The notes under the pieces were generated by a model. The model worked only from the letters and a program-made list of their open reading frames with translations. It had not been told where the DNA came from and made no database searches. From positions 1,689,001 through 1,753,000 of the forward strand of contig NZ_CP058648.1 in NCBI RefSeq assembly GCF_018141405.1: a DNA stretch of 64,000 bases. Reading direction: 5' to 3'. This stretch comes from Serpentinicella alkaliphila (GTDB lineage Bacteria > Bacillota > Clostridia > Peptostreptococcales > Natronincolaceae). Made by a program: the position numbers and the translations under genes. Positions 37,769 to 46,139 of the stretch are shown here, in pieces (the stretch's first letter is position 1; the number at the start of each line of letters is the position of its first letter).

Positions 37769-37799
37769 TTCCCTCAGACTACAAGTTGAGGGAATTTTA
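37769..37799 (+). terminator. Terminator-like hairpin
   Basis: TTCCCTCA and TGAGGGAA pair around a 10-base loop, followed by TTTTAATTT. Bases 37613-37995 otherwise hold no gene I can support. Confidence 0.55.
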
Positions 37800-37995
37800 A
37801 TTTAAGGGAGTCTAACTTAGATACTTGCGAAAAAAGTATGGAGATAAGATTGTAGGGTATAGAGATATTATATAAATGATATATTTGAGTATTTTGAGGT
37901 CCTGTAGCGAATATAGAATGTAAGTGAAGTTAGAATAGATTGAAAACATAGGATTTTAATATTTAGAAAAAGAATAGAAATAAATTCAAAAACAG

Positions 37996-38024
37996 TGTAA
38001 CCTTCTTTAAGGTAAGCCGTTTAT
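37996..38024 (+). promoter_or_regulatory. ECF-type promoter of the sigma/anti-sigma operon
   Basis: TGTAAC (37996-38001), a 16-base spacer and CGTTTAT (38018-38024), placed 21 bases before the sigma-factor start. This is the AAC ... CGT layout used by ECF sigma factors of the SigV/SigW kind, and it predicts autoregulation. Confidence 0.6.
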
Positions 38025-38044
38025 ATAGTGAAAGGGGGTTTTCG

Positions 38045-38551
38045 ATGAAGTCTGATGCCATGGACAGAGCCTATAGAAAATATTATAAAGAGCTTTACCT
38101 TTACGCCCTAAGTCTCTGCCGGCAGGAAGATATGGCGAAGGATTTAGTCAGTGAAACCTTCTATAAAGCCTTTATCACTTCGAATGTACCAGAGGGATCA
38201 TTTAAGTATTGGCTTTTTAGGATTTTAAAGAATCACTTTATTGACCTAAAACGCAAGGATCACGAATGCTTAACATTAGATTATTACAAGTATGCTCTAT
38301 CGCACATCTCTGAAAAGGGGCCGGCAAAGAGTGTTCTTCAAAAGGAAAGGGATCAACGCATCTACCAGCTTCTAATTAGACTAGAGCCAGAAAACTACAG
38401 GGAGGTTCTCTATCTGTATTATTATGGAGAAATGAGTATCAGAGATATTTCTATTACTATTGATCGGTCGGAAAGCCATACAAAAACCACTCTATATAGA
38501 GCTCGAAAAAAATTGGGAAAAGAATTAAAGGAGGATTCCTATGAATTTTAA
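38045..38551 (+). CDS. ECF-type RNA polymerase sigma factor
   Basis: A 168-residue sigma-70 family member with only regions 2 and 4. Region 2 includes YALSLCRQEDMAKDLVSETF and FKYWLFRILKNHFIDLKRK (core binding and -10 recognition). Region 4 includes YREVLYLYYYGEMSIRDISI with the helix-turn-helix around SITIDRSESHTKTTLYRARK. AAAGGGGG lies before the ATG. The downstream gene overlaps by 11 bases and encodes its membrane anti-sigma factor, so the pair is translationally coupled. The inducing signal is unknown. Confidence 0.9.
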   Translation: MKSDAMDRAYRKYYKELYLYALSLCRQEDMAKDLVSETFYKAFITSNVPEGSFKYWLFRILKNHFIDLKRKDHECLTLDYYKYALSHISEKGPAKSVLQKERDQRIYQLLIRLEPENYREVLYLYYYGEMSIRDISITIDRSESHTKTTLYRARKKLGKELKEDSYEF

Positions 38552-39806
38552 AGACTTATTGAAGCGGTATAAAGAAGGAACTGCAACAGACGAAGAGGTA
38601 AAGATTATTGAGGAAGAACTGGAAAAATATGAATCTTTAGAAGGATATTTTGCTGAGAGTATATCTGATCAGTTTTTCAAAACAGATAAATTTGATGGAG
38701 AGACCCTTCCGATCAATGGAGATGAGATAAGAAATATTCAAAAGGTTGTTAATCATAGGTTAGTTAAAGTTGTAATCACATCTGTATTTATTGTGATAGT
38801 ACTTTACATTGGATTTTTTTACGGAGTTTCCAGTGTAGTAGATAAAATGTACTATGATCCTACAGCGATTACTCAGTCAGAAGAACAGCAATTTAAATCA
38901 TCTGATTTTTCTTATGACATGCAAGCTTATATTAGCTTGAATATGCCAGGGCATTCTATTTACTCTTTTACCTTCCAGAAACCGAAAGGGTTTGGGACTT
39001 ATGAACTAAGCTATTCTTTGTGGGATCTCTTTACAAAAAATGATCAACGACATTTTATTGACCTTTCAAGGGGAAGAATTACTCACGCTATTGATGGAAT
39101 CTTCAGCACACAAAACCGATTCAGTAAATGGCAAGGTTTTGAAAAGATACTGTATCCTTTTCCTGAATATGCATCAAAAGATGCTATAATACTAAGAGAT
39201 GAAGATGCTCAACGAAAAAATGAAGTAACTCTTCGTTATTTAAACGAGCTTAATCCCCTTTCCTTTATATCTATGAGTATTGTTTTTGATGAAGATCTTA
39301 CTATGGAAGAGTTTTATCACATGAGGAGAGAGTATTCGGCACTTGACTTTAAATGGGTAGGGGTTCGTACCACGGATCCAGGTACCCAATGGAGTGAAAC
39401 GCAACCAATGCATTTAGTAGGATTTAACCCGAATTTCAATGATGAACCATCCTCGAATCGCCGACCTGATTCGGAAAAATACCCACTTTTTAATCTAGTT
39501 GATATGTGGGATGAACGCACTTTATCAGAAAAGGATTTTCCTGAGGCCTATGGAACCCATTTTCGATCACGTTTGAAATACTTAAGAAATCGTAAAGAAT
39601 TTGTAGAAATCTTTGACTATAATTTTTATAAGATAGACTTTTATGATGATGCCATTAAGTACATTGATGAACACGGAGTTAAGACCTACGGAGTGCTTGT
39701 ATATGGAACGGCAGAAGAATTTTTAGAACACATCGATGAAATACCTTATGATACTATTCATATCAATAGTGTTTTATCTACGAGACCAAATATTTACTAT
39801 CGATAA
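38541..39806 (+). CDS. Membrane anti-sigma factor (Sigma_reg_N / Sigma_reg_C type)
   Basis: A 421-residue partner of the preceding sigma factor. The cytoplasmic N-terminus (about residues 1-70, FKDLLKRYKEGTATDEEVKI) is the sigma-binding part. One membrane helix spans roughly residues 76-98 (VVITSVFIVIVLYIGFFYGV). The large outer domain carries the regions seen in Sigma_reg_C proteins, such as LNPLSFISMSIVFDEDLTME and WVGVRTTDPGTQ. Overlap with the sigma gene implies equimolar synthesis. It presumably holds the sigma factor inactive until an envelope signal is sensed. A terminator shared with the convergent dehydratase gene follows. Confidence 0.82.
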   Translation: MNFKDLLKRYKEGTATDEEVKIIEEELEKYESLEGYFAESISDQFFKTDKFDGETLPINGDEIRNIQKVVNHRLVKVVITSVFIVIVLYIGFFYGVSSVVDKMYYDPTAITQSEEQQFKSSDFSYDMQAYISLNMPGHSIYSFTFQKPKGFGTYELSYSLWDLFTKNDQRHFIDLSRGRITHAIDGIFSTQNRFSKWQGFEKILYPFPEYASKDAIILRDEDAQRKNEVTLRYLNELNPLSFISMSIVFDEDLTMEEFYHMRREYSALDFKWVGVRTTDPGTQWSETQPMHLVGFNPNFNDEPSSNRRPDSEKYPLFNLVDMWDERTLSEKDFPEAYGTHFRSRLKYLRNRKEFVEIFDYNFYKIDFYDDAIKYIDEHGVKTYGVLVYGTAEEFLEHIDEIPYDTIHINSVLSTRPNIYYR

Positions 39807-39836
39807 ACAATAATGATTTTTTAATAAATAAAAAGC

Positions 39837-39876
39837 ATCCCCTTCTAGATAAAGTCGGAAGGGGATACTTATTGAT
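39837..39876 (+). terminator. Terminator of the sigma/anti-sigma operon
   Basis: A 9-bp stem ATCCCCTTC / GAAGGGGAT with a 12-base loop, followed after 8 bases by a T-rich run. It lies between convergent genes and may serve both. Confidence 0.65.
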
Positions 39877-39887
39877 AATTTTTTTTA

Positions 39888-41564
39888 TCATCGAGAAGGT
39901 ATAACCGCCCCCTCGGATGCAGCTTTAACGTTTTTTCTATATTGATATAAATATCCCTTAACACTTTGATAGGATACTTTTCTACCTTCTTTTCTTCGTT
40001 GTTCAAAATCAACATTTGGTGCATCAATACTGTCTCGCATTACATCAACAGTGATCATATCTCCGTTCTTTAAATAGGCAATAGGTCCATCGTCAATTGC
40101 CTCTGGACAAATATGACCAACAAAACATCCGTTGTTAGAACCAGAAAATCTTCCATCGGTTATAACACAAACCTTGCTGCCTAGATTCATCCCCACTAAT
40201 AACTTCATAGCCTTATACATTTCTGGCATACCAGGTCCCCCTTTAGGACCTTCGTTTCTAATAACAATTACATCCCCGGGCTGTACTTGATTACCCCGAA
40301 TACCATTCAATGCTTCTTGCTCGCTTTCGTAAATCCTTGCAGGACCTTGAAAATAAAGGGCTTCTATAGGAATGGCAGAGGGCTTTGTTACTGCACCATC
40401 TGGAGCAAGATTACCTTTTAAGATTGCAATACCACCACGGGTGTGAACGGGTTTATCTAGACTTCTAATTACATCATTATTATAGTTTTTAAACATCTGA
40501 AGATTTTCCTCTATTGTTTTTGAGGTGCAGGTCATGCAGTCTAAAGACAGCTGACTTCTAAGCTCCTTCATAATTGCTGGAACTCCACCTGCTTCATAAA
40601 AATCCAGCAAAGTATATTGACCTGCCGGAATCATAGGGACTAAATGAGGTATGGATTTACTAATTTCTCCAAACTCAAAGATATCTAATGATATTTCAGC
40701 CTCGTGGGCTAAAGCTAATAAATGCAATACAGCATTTGTAGAACCCCCTATGGCAGAGTTTACTTTAATAGCGTTTATAATTGCATCTTTCGTTATAATA
40801 TCCTTTGCTAATATTTCTTTATGTACTAGGTTCATTATTGTCCTGCCACTATCAAAGGCAATGCTTAGCCTTCTACTATAAACAGCAGGCACTGCAGCAC
40901 TACCTGGAAGGGCAAGTCCTATAGCCTCAGCTAGACAACACATAGTATTGGCTGTTCCAAGCATTGCACAGGAACCAATTGTAGGTACCGCATGATCTTC
41001 TATCCAATTGAATTTTTCTTGGTCTATAGCACCTGACTTTAGTGCTCCCTCGGATTGTTGGATAATAGAATGGTCGATATATTCTCCTCCATAGGGATTT
41101 CCTTCCTTCATTCTACCCGGTAGAGTTGGACCTCCATTTACAAATACGGTAGGCACATTTACTCGCATTGCCCCCATAAGCATTCCTGGGACGATTTTGT
41201 CACAGGAACCTAGAAGAACTAAGCCGTCTAGCCTATGGGCTTCAATCATAGCTTCAATATCATTAGCAATCATTTCTCTAGTGGGTAGCACATATCTCAT
41301 TCCCCTATGCCCCATAGCGATCCCATCACAAGCTCCAATGGTGCCGAATTCTACTGGGGTTCCACCTGAAGCATATATTCCTTCTTTTACTTTTTGTGTC
41401 AGCTGTTTTAAGTTCATATGCCCTGGACAAATTGAATTGAAAGAATTTACTATACCAATAATAGGTTTTTCAAGCTCTGCATTACTAAAACCACTTGATT
41501 TATAAAGAGCCCTTACATTTGCCCATTCTGGACCACGTAAAATATCACGACTTCTATTAAACAT
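39888..41564 (-). CDS. ilvD: Dihydroxy-acid dehydratase / IlvD-Edd family dehydratase
   Basis: Fe-S dehydratase of 558 residues. It shows TIGACDGIAMGHRGMRY, LLGSCDKIVPGMLMGAMRV and PTIGSCAMLGTANTMCCLAE (cluster cysteines and the carboxylate loop), NSAIGGSTNAVLHLLALA, and the C-terminal VITDGRFSGSNNGCFVGH. The family includes IlvD of branched-chain amino-acid synthesis and catabolic sugar-acid dehydratases. No other ilv or leu gene is near, and a second family member sits 6 kb away in a catabolic operon, so a sugar-acid role is as likely as biosynthesis. GGAAGGGTGAAACG precedes the ATG. Transcribed alone. Confidence 0.8.
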   Translation of the reverse strand: MFNRSRDILRGPEWANVRALYKSSGFSNAELEKPIIGIVNSFNSICPGHMNLKQLTQKVKEGIYASGGTPVEFGTIGACDGIAMGHRGMRYVLPTREMIANDIEAMIEAHRLDGLVLLGSCDKIVPGMLMGAMRVNVPTVFVNGGPTLPGRMKEGNPYGGEYIDHSIIQQSEGALKSGAIDQEKFNWIEDHAVPTIGSCAMLGTANTMCCLAEAIGLALPGSAAVPAVYSRRLSIAFDSGRTIMNLVHKEILAKDIITKDAIINAIKVNSAIGGSTNAVLHLLALAHEAEISLDIFEFGEISKSIPHLVPMIPAGQYTLLDFYEAGGVPAIMKELRSQLSLDCMTCTSKTIEENLQMFKNYNNDVIRSLDKPVHTRGGIAILKGNLAPDGAVTKPSAIPIEALYFQGPARIYESEQEALNGIRGNQVQPGDVIVIRNEGPKGGPGMPEMYKAMKLLVGMNLGSKVCVITDGRFSGSNNGCFVGHICPEAIDDGPIAYLKNGDMITVDVMRDSIDAPNVDFEQRRKEGRKVSYQSVKGYLYQYRKNVKAASEGAVIPSR

Positions 41565-41654
41565 CGTTTCACCCTTCCCTAAAAGTTTTTTATGTTTACT
41601 TCATAATGCTTCCGTGTTTGGAACATCCTTGAATAGGCTAACTTATCGCTACCT

Positions 41655-41958
41655 TTAAAAAAACCTGTAGCTAGCAGTCCTGTGTGAATACATGTTAGAT
41701 GATGGACAAAAAAGAATATCATTATTTTTACGTTTTTCTATTAATTTCACATCTCCACGCTCAGTCATAACTTGCTCTTTAATCAATGGATATGCTGATT
41801 TCTTTATAAATACATTTACTTCTCTATCTAATGAGTAATCTAAATCATGTTTTAACCTATTAAATAAAATCAAATAAGTTCTCCAGTCTTCAAATTCAAC
41901 TAAAAGTCTATATCATTTTTGTAATTTTCTTCTTTCTTAGCGGAACAAATAGATTCAT
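41655..41958 (-). pseudogene. Short broken reading frame of unknown origin
   Basis: On the minus strand an ATG at 41958 opens MNLFVPLRKKKITKMI and stops. One base on, a new frame runs RLLVEFEDWRTYLILFNRLK ... EKRKNNDILFCPSSNMYSHR to 41655. The second frame is open for about 85 codons, has no proper start and is lysine-rich. I recognise no family. A frameshifted small gene is the simplest reading, but chance cannot be excluded. Between here and 42330 nothing else is recognisable. Confidence 0.3.
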
Positions 41959-42329
41959 CTTTAATATATTATACAGTTTTTTACATATTCTAACAACACA
42001 TACTGCTATAACGAAGCTTGTTAGTATTTTATCTAAGAAGCTTTTACAAAGGAACAATTGTTTAGCTTAGTTATCCTAATGATATATCCACTAATGGTGG
42101 ACATAAAAGAAAAAATTTTAAAATAACAACTTTAAAGGCTTTAATTTACCAATGTATATTATAGGCCTTTATTTAGAGGGTATGAGTTGTCATTGAAAGG
42201 TTAAGAGATAAAACTGGATTATTTGGCTTTATTAAATATTTGTATAAATATACTTTTGAGCAACAACAACGTATCCAAATCACTCAATCTATTCACTATT
42301 AGTTTTAGTAAATGTGAAAAACACTGGTT

Positions 42330-42385
42330 AAGTTGTATTACAACTTGATTAAAGGATTTAAACTTAATGGAGTTGTATTACAAAT
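42330..42385. promoter_or_regulatory. Candidate GntR/FadR operators upstream of the sugar-acid operon
   Basis: AAGTTGT-ATT-ACAACTT (42330-42346) is a perfect 7-bp inverted repeat. A second copy, AGTTGTATTACAAAT (42371-42385), is nearly symmetric, and a third half, AAAGTTGTATGAC, starts at 42535 just after the promoter -10 box. TTGTAT-ACAA cores are common operators for FCD-domain GntR regulators, one of which is encoded next. Confidence 0.55.
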
Positions 42386-42497
42386 ATGGATAAGTATACA
42401 AAACTAAGAATAATATTTAAATTCCTGTAAAAACCAATTCATTCTTGGGTTATGCAGTTTTGTTTTGGGAGAGTATTGTTAAATTACTCAATAAATA

Positions 42498-42527
42498 TTG
42501 ACACTATTTACCATAATGTAATATAAT
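42498..42527 (+). promoter_or_regulatory. Promoter of the GntR-led operon
   Basis: TTGACA (42498-42503), an 18-base spacer and TATAAT (42522-42527). The half-operator AAAGTTGTATGAC begins 8 bases downstream, near the predicted start of transcription. Confidence 0.65.
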
Positions 42528-42572
42528 TAAGTTAAAAGTTGTATGACGAGTCAAGCGTGGGGAAGTGATAGG

Positions 42573-43292
42573 ATGGACCAGAAGAAAATAAATATTAGTG
42601 AAATCGTTTATAAGGCTATTGAAGAAAAAATCTTTAATAAAGAGTGGACACCAGGCATGAAGATAGCTTCTGAAAATCAATTATCTCAAGAATTGGGTGT
42701 CAGTAGAATGTCGGTAAGAGAAGCCATTGAGAAAATGGTGGCCTTAAATATACTTACAAAAAAGCATGGTGGAGGAACCTTTGTTAATGAGCTATCCCCC
42801 TCAATCTATCTTAATGGCCTAATACCAATGATTATACTTGATCATGACGACTTGTTGGATGTATTAGAGTTTAGAGAAGTAATAGAGGTAGACAGTGCTA
42901 GACTTTGTGCAGAGCGTTGTGATGAAGAAACTATTGAAGCGTTGGAAAGATGTTATCAAGTGATGTGTGATAATAACAATAAATCACCTGAATTTGCAAA
43001 TGCTGACTATCAATTTCATATGGAAATAGCTAAAGGGTCTAAAAACTCTTTAGTTGCCAAAGTAAACACCATATTAACGGATATTTGGAAATTACAGCAG
43101 GAGGAAATAAATCGTTGTCTAGGACCTTCCGGAGGGGTTCAAGAGCATAAGAAAATATTGGATGCAATAAAATCAAGGGATCCACAATTAGCTGCTCTCT
43201 TTATGCAAAGGCATATTCGAAGAACCTATAATGAAATTCTTAAGATTAAGGAAAAAGAAAAAGAAATTATAGTTAAAGAGGTGACGGCATGA
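42573..43292 (+). CDS. GntR-family regulator, FadR subgroup (FCD domain)
   Basis: A 239-residue repressor or activator. The N-terminal winged helix (about residues 6-70) contains KIASENQLSQELGVSRMSVR and ends in the wing LTKKHGGGTFVNE. The C-terminal FCD domain is helical, with metal/ligand residues expected in DLLDVLEFREVIEVDSARLC and NADYQFHMEIAKGSKNSLV (D...H) and H in MQRHIRRTY. The ATG at 42573 has GGGGAAGTG upstream and is preferred to the ATG at 42543. It overlaps the next gene by 4 bases (ATGA), which ties it to the dehydrogenase and TRAP genes it probably controls through the 42330-42385 sites. Confidence 0.85.
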   Translation: MDQKKINISEIVYKAIEEKIFNKEWTPGMKIASENQLSQELGVSRMSVREAIEKMVALNILTKKHGGGTFVNELSPSIYLNGLIPMIILDHDDLLDVLEFREVIEVDSARLCAERCDEETIEALERCYQVMCDNNNKSPEFANADYQFHMEIAKGSKNSLVAKVNTILTDIWKLQQEEINRCLGPSGGVQEHKKILDAIKSRDPQLAALFMQRHIRRTYNEILKIKEKEKEIIVKEVTA

Positions 43293-44368
43293 TAAGAGCA
43301 ACAGTAAAATTTCCTAGCTATACGATTCAGGAAGATGCTCTATTGACTGTTGGAGGTGTTATAAAATCCTATGGTCAGAGGGTACTGATAGTGGGTGGAA
43401 AAATTGCTTTAGAAAAAGCACAAGAAAAACTAAGAAAATCCTTGGATGAAAATAAATTAGAGATAGTTGATTTTATGTGGTATGGAGGAGAGTGTACATA
43501 TTCTAACATAGATAAGATTGTCGAAAAGGCGAAGAATGAAAGTGTAGATATAATAGTAGGAGTGGGGGGAGGAAAGGCCCTGGATACGTCAAAAGCCGCT
43601 GCAGAGGGGGCTGGTATTCCATCTGTTACAATACCAACTACTGCTGCTACATGTGCAGCTACTACGCCGTTATCTATTATATATACAGAAAAAGGTGACT
43701 TTGAAGCCTTACTTCATTTAAGTTCACCACCTGTTCACATTTTTATGGATAGTATTATAATAGCAGATGCTCCTACAAAATACTTATGGGCGGGTATAGG
43801 TGATACCATTGCAAAGTATTATGAAGTAAGACTAACTACTAGAGGAAAAAAGCTGTCTCATAGTCCAGCTATGGCTAAAGAGCTAAGTGTCATGTGTCTT
43901 GAACCCTTATTGGAATATGGAAGGAAGGCCTTAGAGGATAGTGATAATAAAATAGCCTCCTACGAACTAGAACAGGTTATCTTAAATAACATAATTAGTA
44001 CTGGTATTGTTTCTATGCTTGTGGGGGATGAAAATAACGGTGCTATTGCTCATGGTACCTTCTATGGATTTACGTTATTAGAAGAAATAGAGAAGCACCA
44101 TCTTCATGGTGAGGTTGTAGCCTATGGGGTACTACTTCTATTAGCTATCGATAAACAGGAAGAAGAATTAGAACGATTAATTGCTTTCTATAAGGAAATA
44201 AAGCTACCGATTAGTTTGAAGGATTTGGGTGTTAAGAATGATAGGGCTTATTTGGATGGTGTATTGGAGAAGGCAATAAATGCTCCGGATATGAAAAAGG
44301 TACCTTATATTGTAACTAAAGACATGTTATTTGAAGCAATGCAGAAGCTAGAGGCATTAAAAGGTTAG
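43289..44368 (+). CDS. Iron-containing alcohol dehydrogenase, GldA/HcxA-like
   Basis: A 359-residue NAD(P)-dependent dehydrogenase of the Fe-ADH superfamily. The dinucleotide loop is DIIVGVGGGKALDTSKAAAE. Next come IPTTAATCAATTPLSIIYTE and the metal-binding Asp/His set in YLWAGIGDTIAKYYEVRL (Asp), AIAHGTFYGF (His) and HLHGEVVAYG (His). The TTAATCAATTPLS block closely resembles the E. coli hydroxycarboxylate dehydrogenase HcxA (YbdH) rather than glycerol dehydrogenase. This favours reduction of a 2-oxo or aldehyde acid, which suits a sugar-acid pathway. It is translationally coupled to the GntR gene. Confidence 0.8.
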   Translation: MIRATVKFPSYTIQEDALLTVGGVIKSYGQRVLIVGGKIALEKAQEKLRKSLDENKLEIVDFMWYGGECTYSNIDKIVEKAKNESVDIIVGVGGGKALDTSKAAAEGAGIPSVTIPTTAATCAATTPLSIIYTEKGDFEALLHLSSPPVHIFMDSIIIADAPTKYLWAGIGDTIAKYYEVRLTTRGKKLSHSPAMAKELSVMCLEPLLEYGRKALEDSDNKIASYELEQVILNNIISTGIVSMLVGDENNGAIAHGTFYGFTLLEEIEKHHLHGEVVAYGVLLLLAIDKQEEELERLIAFYKEIKLPISLKDLGVKNDRAYLDGVLEKAINAPDMKKVPYIVTKDMLFEAMQKLEALKG

Positions 44369-44388
44369 CACAAACTATTGTTAGTGTT

Positions 44389-44420
44389 TCTTTGTATTAT
44401 ATTTTACTATGATACAAAGA
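44389..44420 (+). promoter_or_regulatory. Intercistronic inverted repeat before the TRAP genes
   Basis: TCTTTGTAT (44389-44397) and ATACAAAGA (44412-44420) form a 9-bp perfect stem with a 14-base AT loop and no T-run. It could be a processing or stabilising hairpin for the solute-binding-protein message, or an operator. Confidence 0.4.
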
Positions 44421-44453
44421 CATTATAAAAAACCATGCAAAGGGGATGCATTC

Positions 44454-45497
44454 ATGAGAAACATGAAAAAAATTGTTGCTTTAATGTTGGCATTTTCACT
44501 AGTATTAGTAGGTTGTACTAGTAAATCAACTGGAGGAAACACAGGGCCAGGAACAAGCGCTGAGCAAGAGAAGTTTGTTATTCGTGCGGGAATCGGTCTT
44601 AACGATCAACATCCACAGTTCAAAGGTTTAGAAGTGTTTAAAGAATATGTTGAAAGAGAAAGTGAAGGTAGAATCGAAGTTCAACTATTCCATAGCAGTC
44701 AATTAGGTGATGATATACAAATGATGGAAGCACTTCAGTTAGGAAGTCAAGAGATGACATGTCCTTCAACTGCACCAATTACATCTATTGACAAAAGATT
44801 TATGGCTTTTGACCTTCCGTTCTTATTCCCAAGTCCTCAAATAGCAGATGCTATTTTGGATGGTCCAATCGGACAAGAGTTACTTGATGGATTACAAGAG
44901 AGTGGTTTAGTGGGATTAGCTTATTGGGAAAATGGATACCGTCATTTAACAAACAATAAAGTAGCTGTATCTTCGCCTGCAGATATGACGGGGTTAAAAA
45001 TTAGAACAATGGAAAACCAGGTTCACTTAGATTTCTTTAGAGCTTTAGGTGCTCAACCTACTCCAATGCCTTTTGGTGAGTTATTTACAGCTATGCAACA
45101 AGGAGTAGTAGATGGTCAAGAAAACCCTGTTCCAACAATTTATCTACAAAACTTTAATGAAGTACAAAAATATACAACCTTAACTGGTCATGTGTACAGT
45201 CCATTTGTATTAATGATGAGTAAGATATTCTATGATGGATTGCCAACAGATTTACAAGAAGTAGTTAGAGAAGGGGCGATTGTAGCTAGAGATGAGCAGA
45301 GAGCTATTAATCGTGCATATACGGAAGAGCTGGCAGACGGATTAAGAGAAAAAGGTATGACTGTAATTGAGTTAACACCTGAACAACAACTGGCTTTCCA
45401 AACAGCTACGAGCTCTACGGTTGAAAAGTTCAGAAATGAAATTGGAGCAGAAACTGTAAATAAAATTTTAGCAGAAATCGAGCGTTTATCTAATTAA
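44454..45497 (+). CDS. dctP: TRAP transporter solute-binding protein, DctP family, lipoprotein
   Basis: The extracytoplasmic receptor of a tripartite ATP-independent transporter, 347 residues. It starts with a lipoprotein signal (MKKIVALMLAFSLVLVGC, lipobox LVGC) and a Thr/Gly-rich linker. The DctP fold follows with QLGDDIQMMEALQLGSQEMT, the ligand-Arg region TGLKIRTMENQVHLDFFRAL and PMPFGELFTAMQQGVVDGQE, which are the strongest family markers. The ATG at 44454 follows AAAGGGG; the longer frame from 44409 lacks a ribosome site. Typical ligands are organic or sugar acids. A terminator-like hairpin separates it from the permease genes. Confidence 0.9.
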   Translation: MRNMKKIVALMLAFSLVLVGCTSKSTGGNTGPGTSAEQEKFVIRAGIGLNDQHPQFKGLEVFKEYVERESEGRIEVQLFHSSQLGDDIQMMEALQLGSQEMTCPSTAPITSIDKRFMAFDLPFLFPSPQIADAILDGPIGQELLDGLQESGLVGLAYWENGYRHLTNNKVAVSSPADMTGLKIRTMENQVHLDFFRALGAQPTPMPFGELFTAMQQGVVDGQENPVPTIYLQNFNEVQKYTTLTGHVYSPFVLMMSKIFYDGLPTDLQEVVREGAIVARDEQRAINRAYTEELADGLREKGMTVIELTPEQQLAFQTATSSTVEKFRNEIGAETVNKILAEIERLSN

Positions 45498-45551
45498 AAT
45501 AATAAATAACAAAGAATAGATTAACAACTGTATATGGGAGAACACAATTGA

Positions 45552-45586
45552 AAAGGAGTTTAAATTATATTAAACTCCTTTTTGAT
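45552..45586 (+). terminator. Partial terminator (attenuator) between dctP and dctQ
   Basis: A 12-bp perfect stem AAAGGAGTTTAA / TTAAACTCCTTT with a 6-base loop and a T-run, located inside the TRAP operon. It would let the binding protein be made in excess over the permease. Confidence 0.75.
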
Positions 45587-45602
45587 TAGAAGGAGGCAAG
45601 CG

Positions 45603-46136
45603 ATGATTGAAAAGTTAAGCTATATACCTAAGGTTTTAGGGATAGTGAATAAATGGATTAGCTATATAGTTAAGGGGGCTATCTCTTTAAATTTGCTAAC
45701 GATGGTTGGTATTGTATTTTATGCTGTTATAAGCCGTAACTTCCTTAATGCCTCTATTGCCTGGGCAGAAGAATTATCTAGAATCTTATTTATATGGCTA
45801 GTATTTAGTGGTGCGGTTTTAGGACTATATTATAGAGATCACTTAGGGTTGACGCTGTTGGTCGAACGTTTTAAACCTAAACAACAGTTAGTTTTTGAAA
45901 TTATTTCATGGATATTAATTATAGTTGTAACAAGAGCGATGATTTATGGTGGAGATAGAATTGTAACGACAATTAAAAATGCGAGAACACCTGCATTAGG
46001 TCTGCCTACAACTTTGAAGTATTGGCCGGTACTATTGGCTGGATATGCTATGGTTTTAATTAGTATCGAAAGTTTATTTCATAGTATTATTAAGCTGGTA
46101 AAACAATTTGTCGATAATAATGGGAGGGGGGAATAG
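45603..46136 (+). CDS. dctQ: TRAP transporter small permease, DctQ family
   Basis: A 177-residue membrane protein with four predicted helices: about residues 20-40, 52-72 (with the family marker FLNASIAWAEELSRILFIWL), 95-115 and 135-155. It bridges the receptor and the large permease. AGGAGG lies 6 bases before the ATG at 45603; the frame extends to a TTG at 45582 that is upstream of the ribosome site. It is followed by dctM after 3 bases. Confidence 0.88.
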   Translation: MIEKLSYIPKVLGIVNKWISYIVKGAISLNLLTMVGIVFYAVISRNFLNASIAWAEELSRILFIWLVFSGAVLGLYYRDHLGLTLLVERFKPKQQLVFEIISWILIIVVTRAMIYGGDRIVTTIKNARTPALGLPTTLKYWPVLLAGYAMVLISIESLFHSIIKLVKQFVDNNGRGE

Positions 46137-46139
46137 GCA

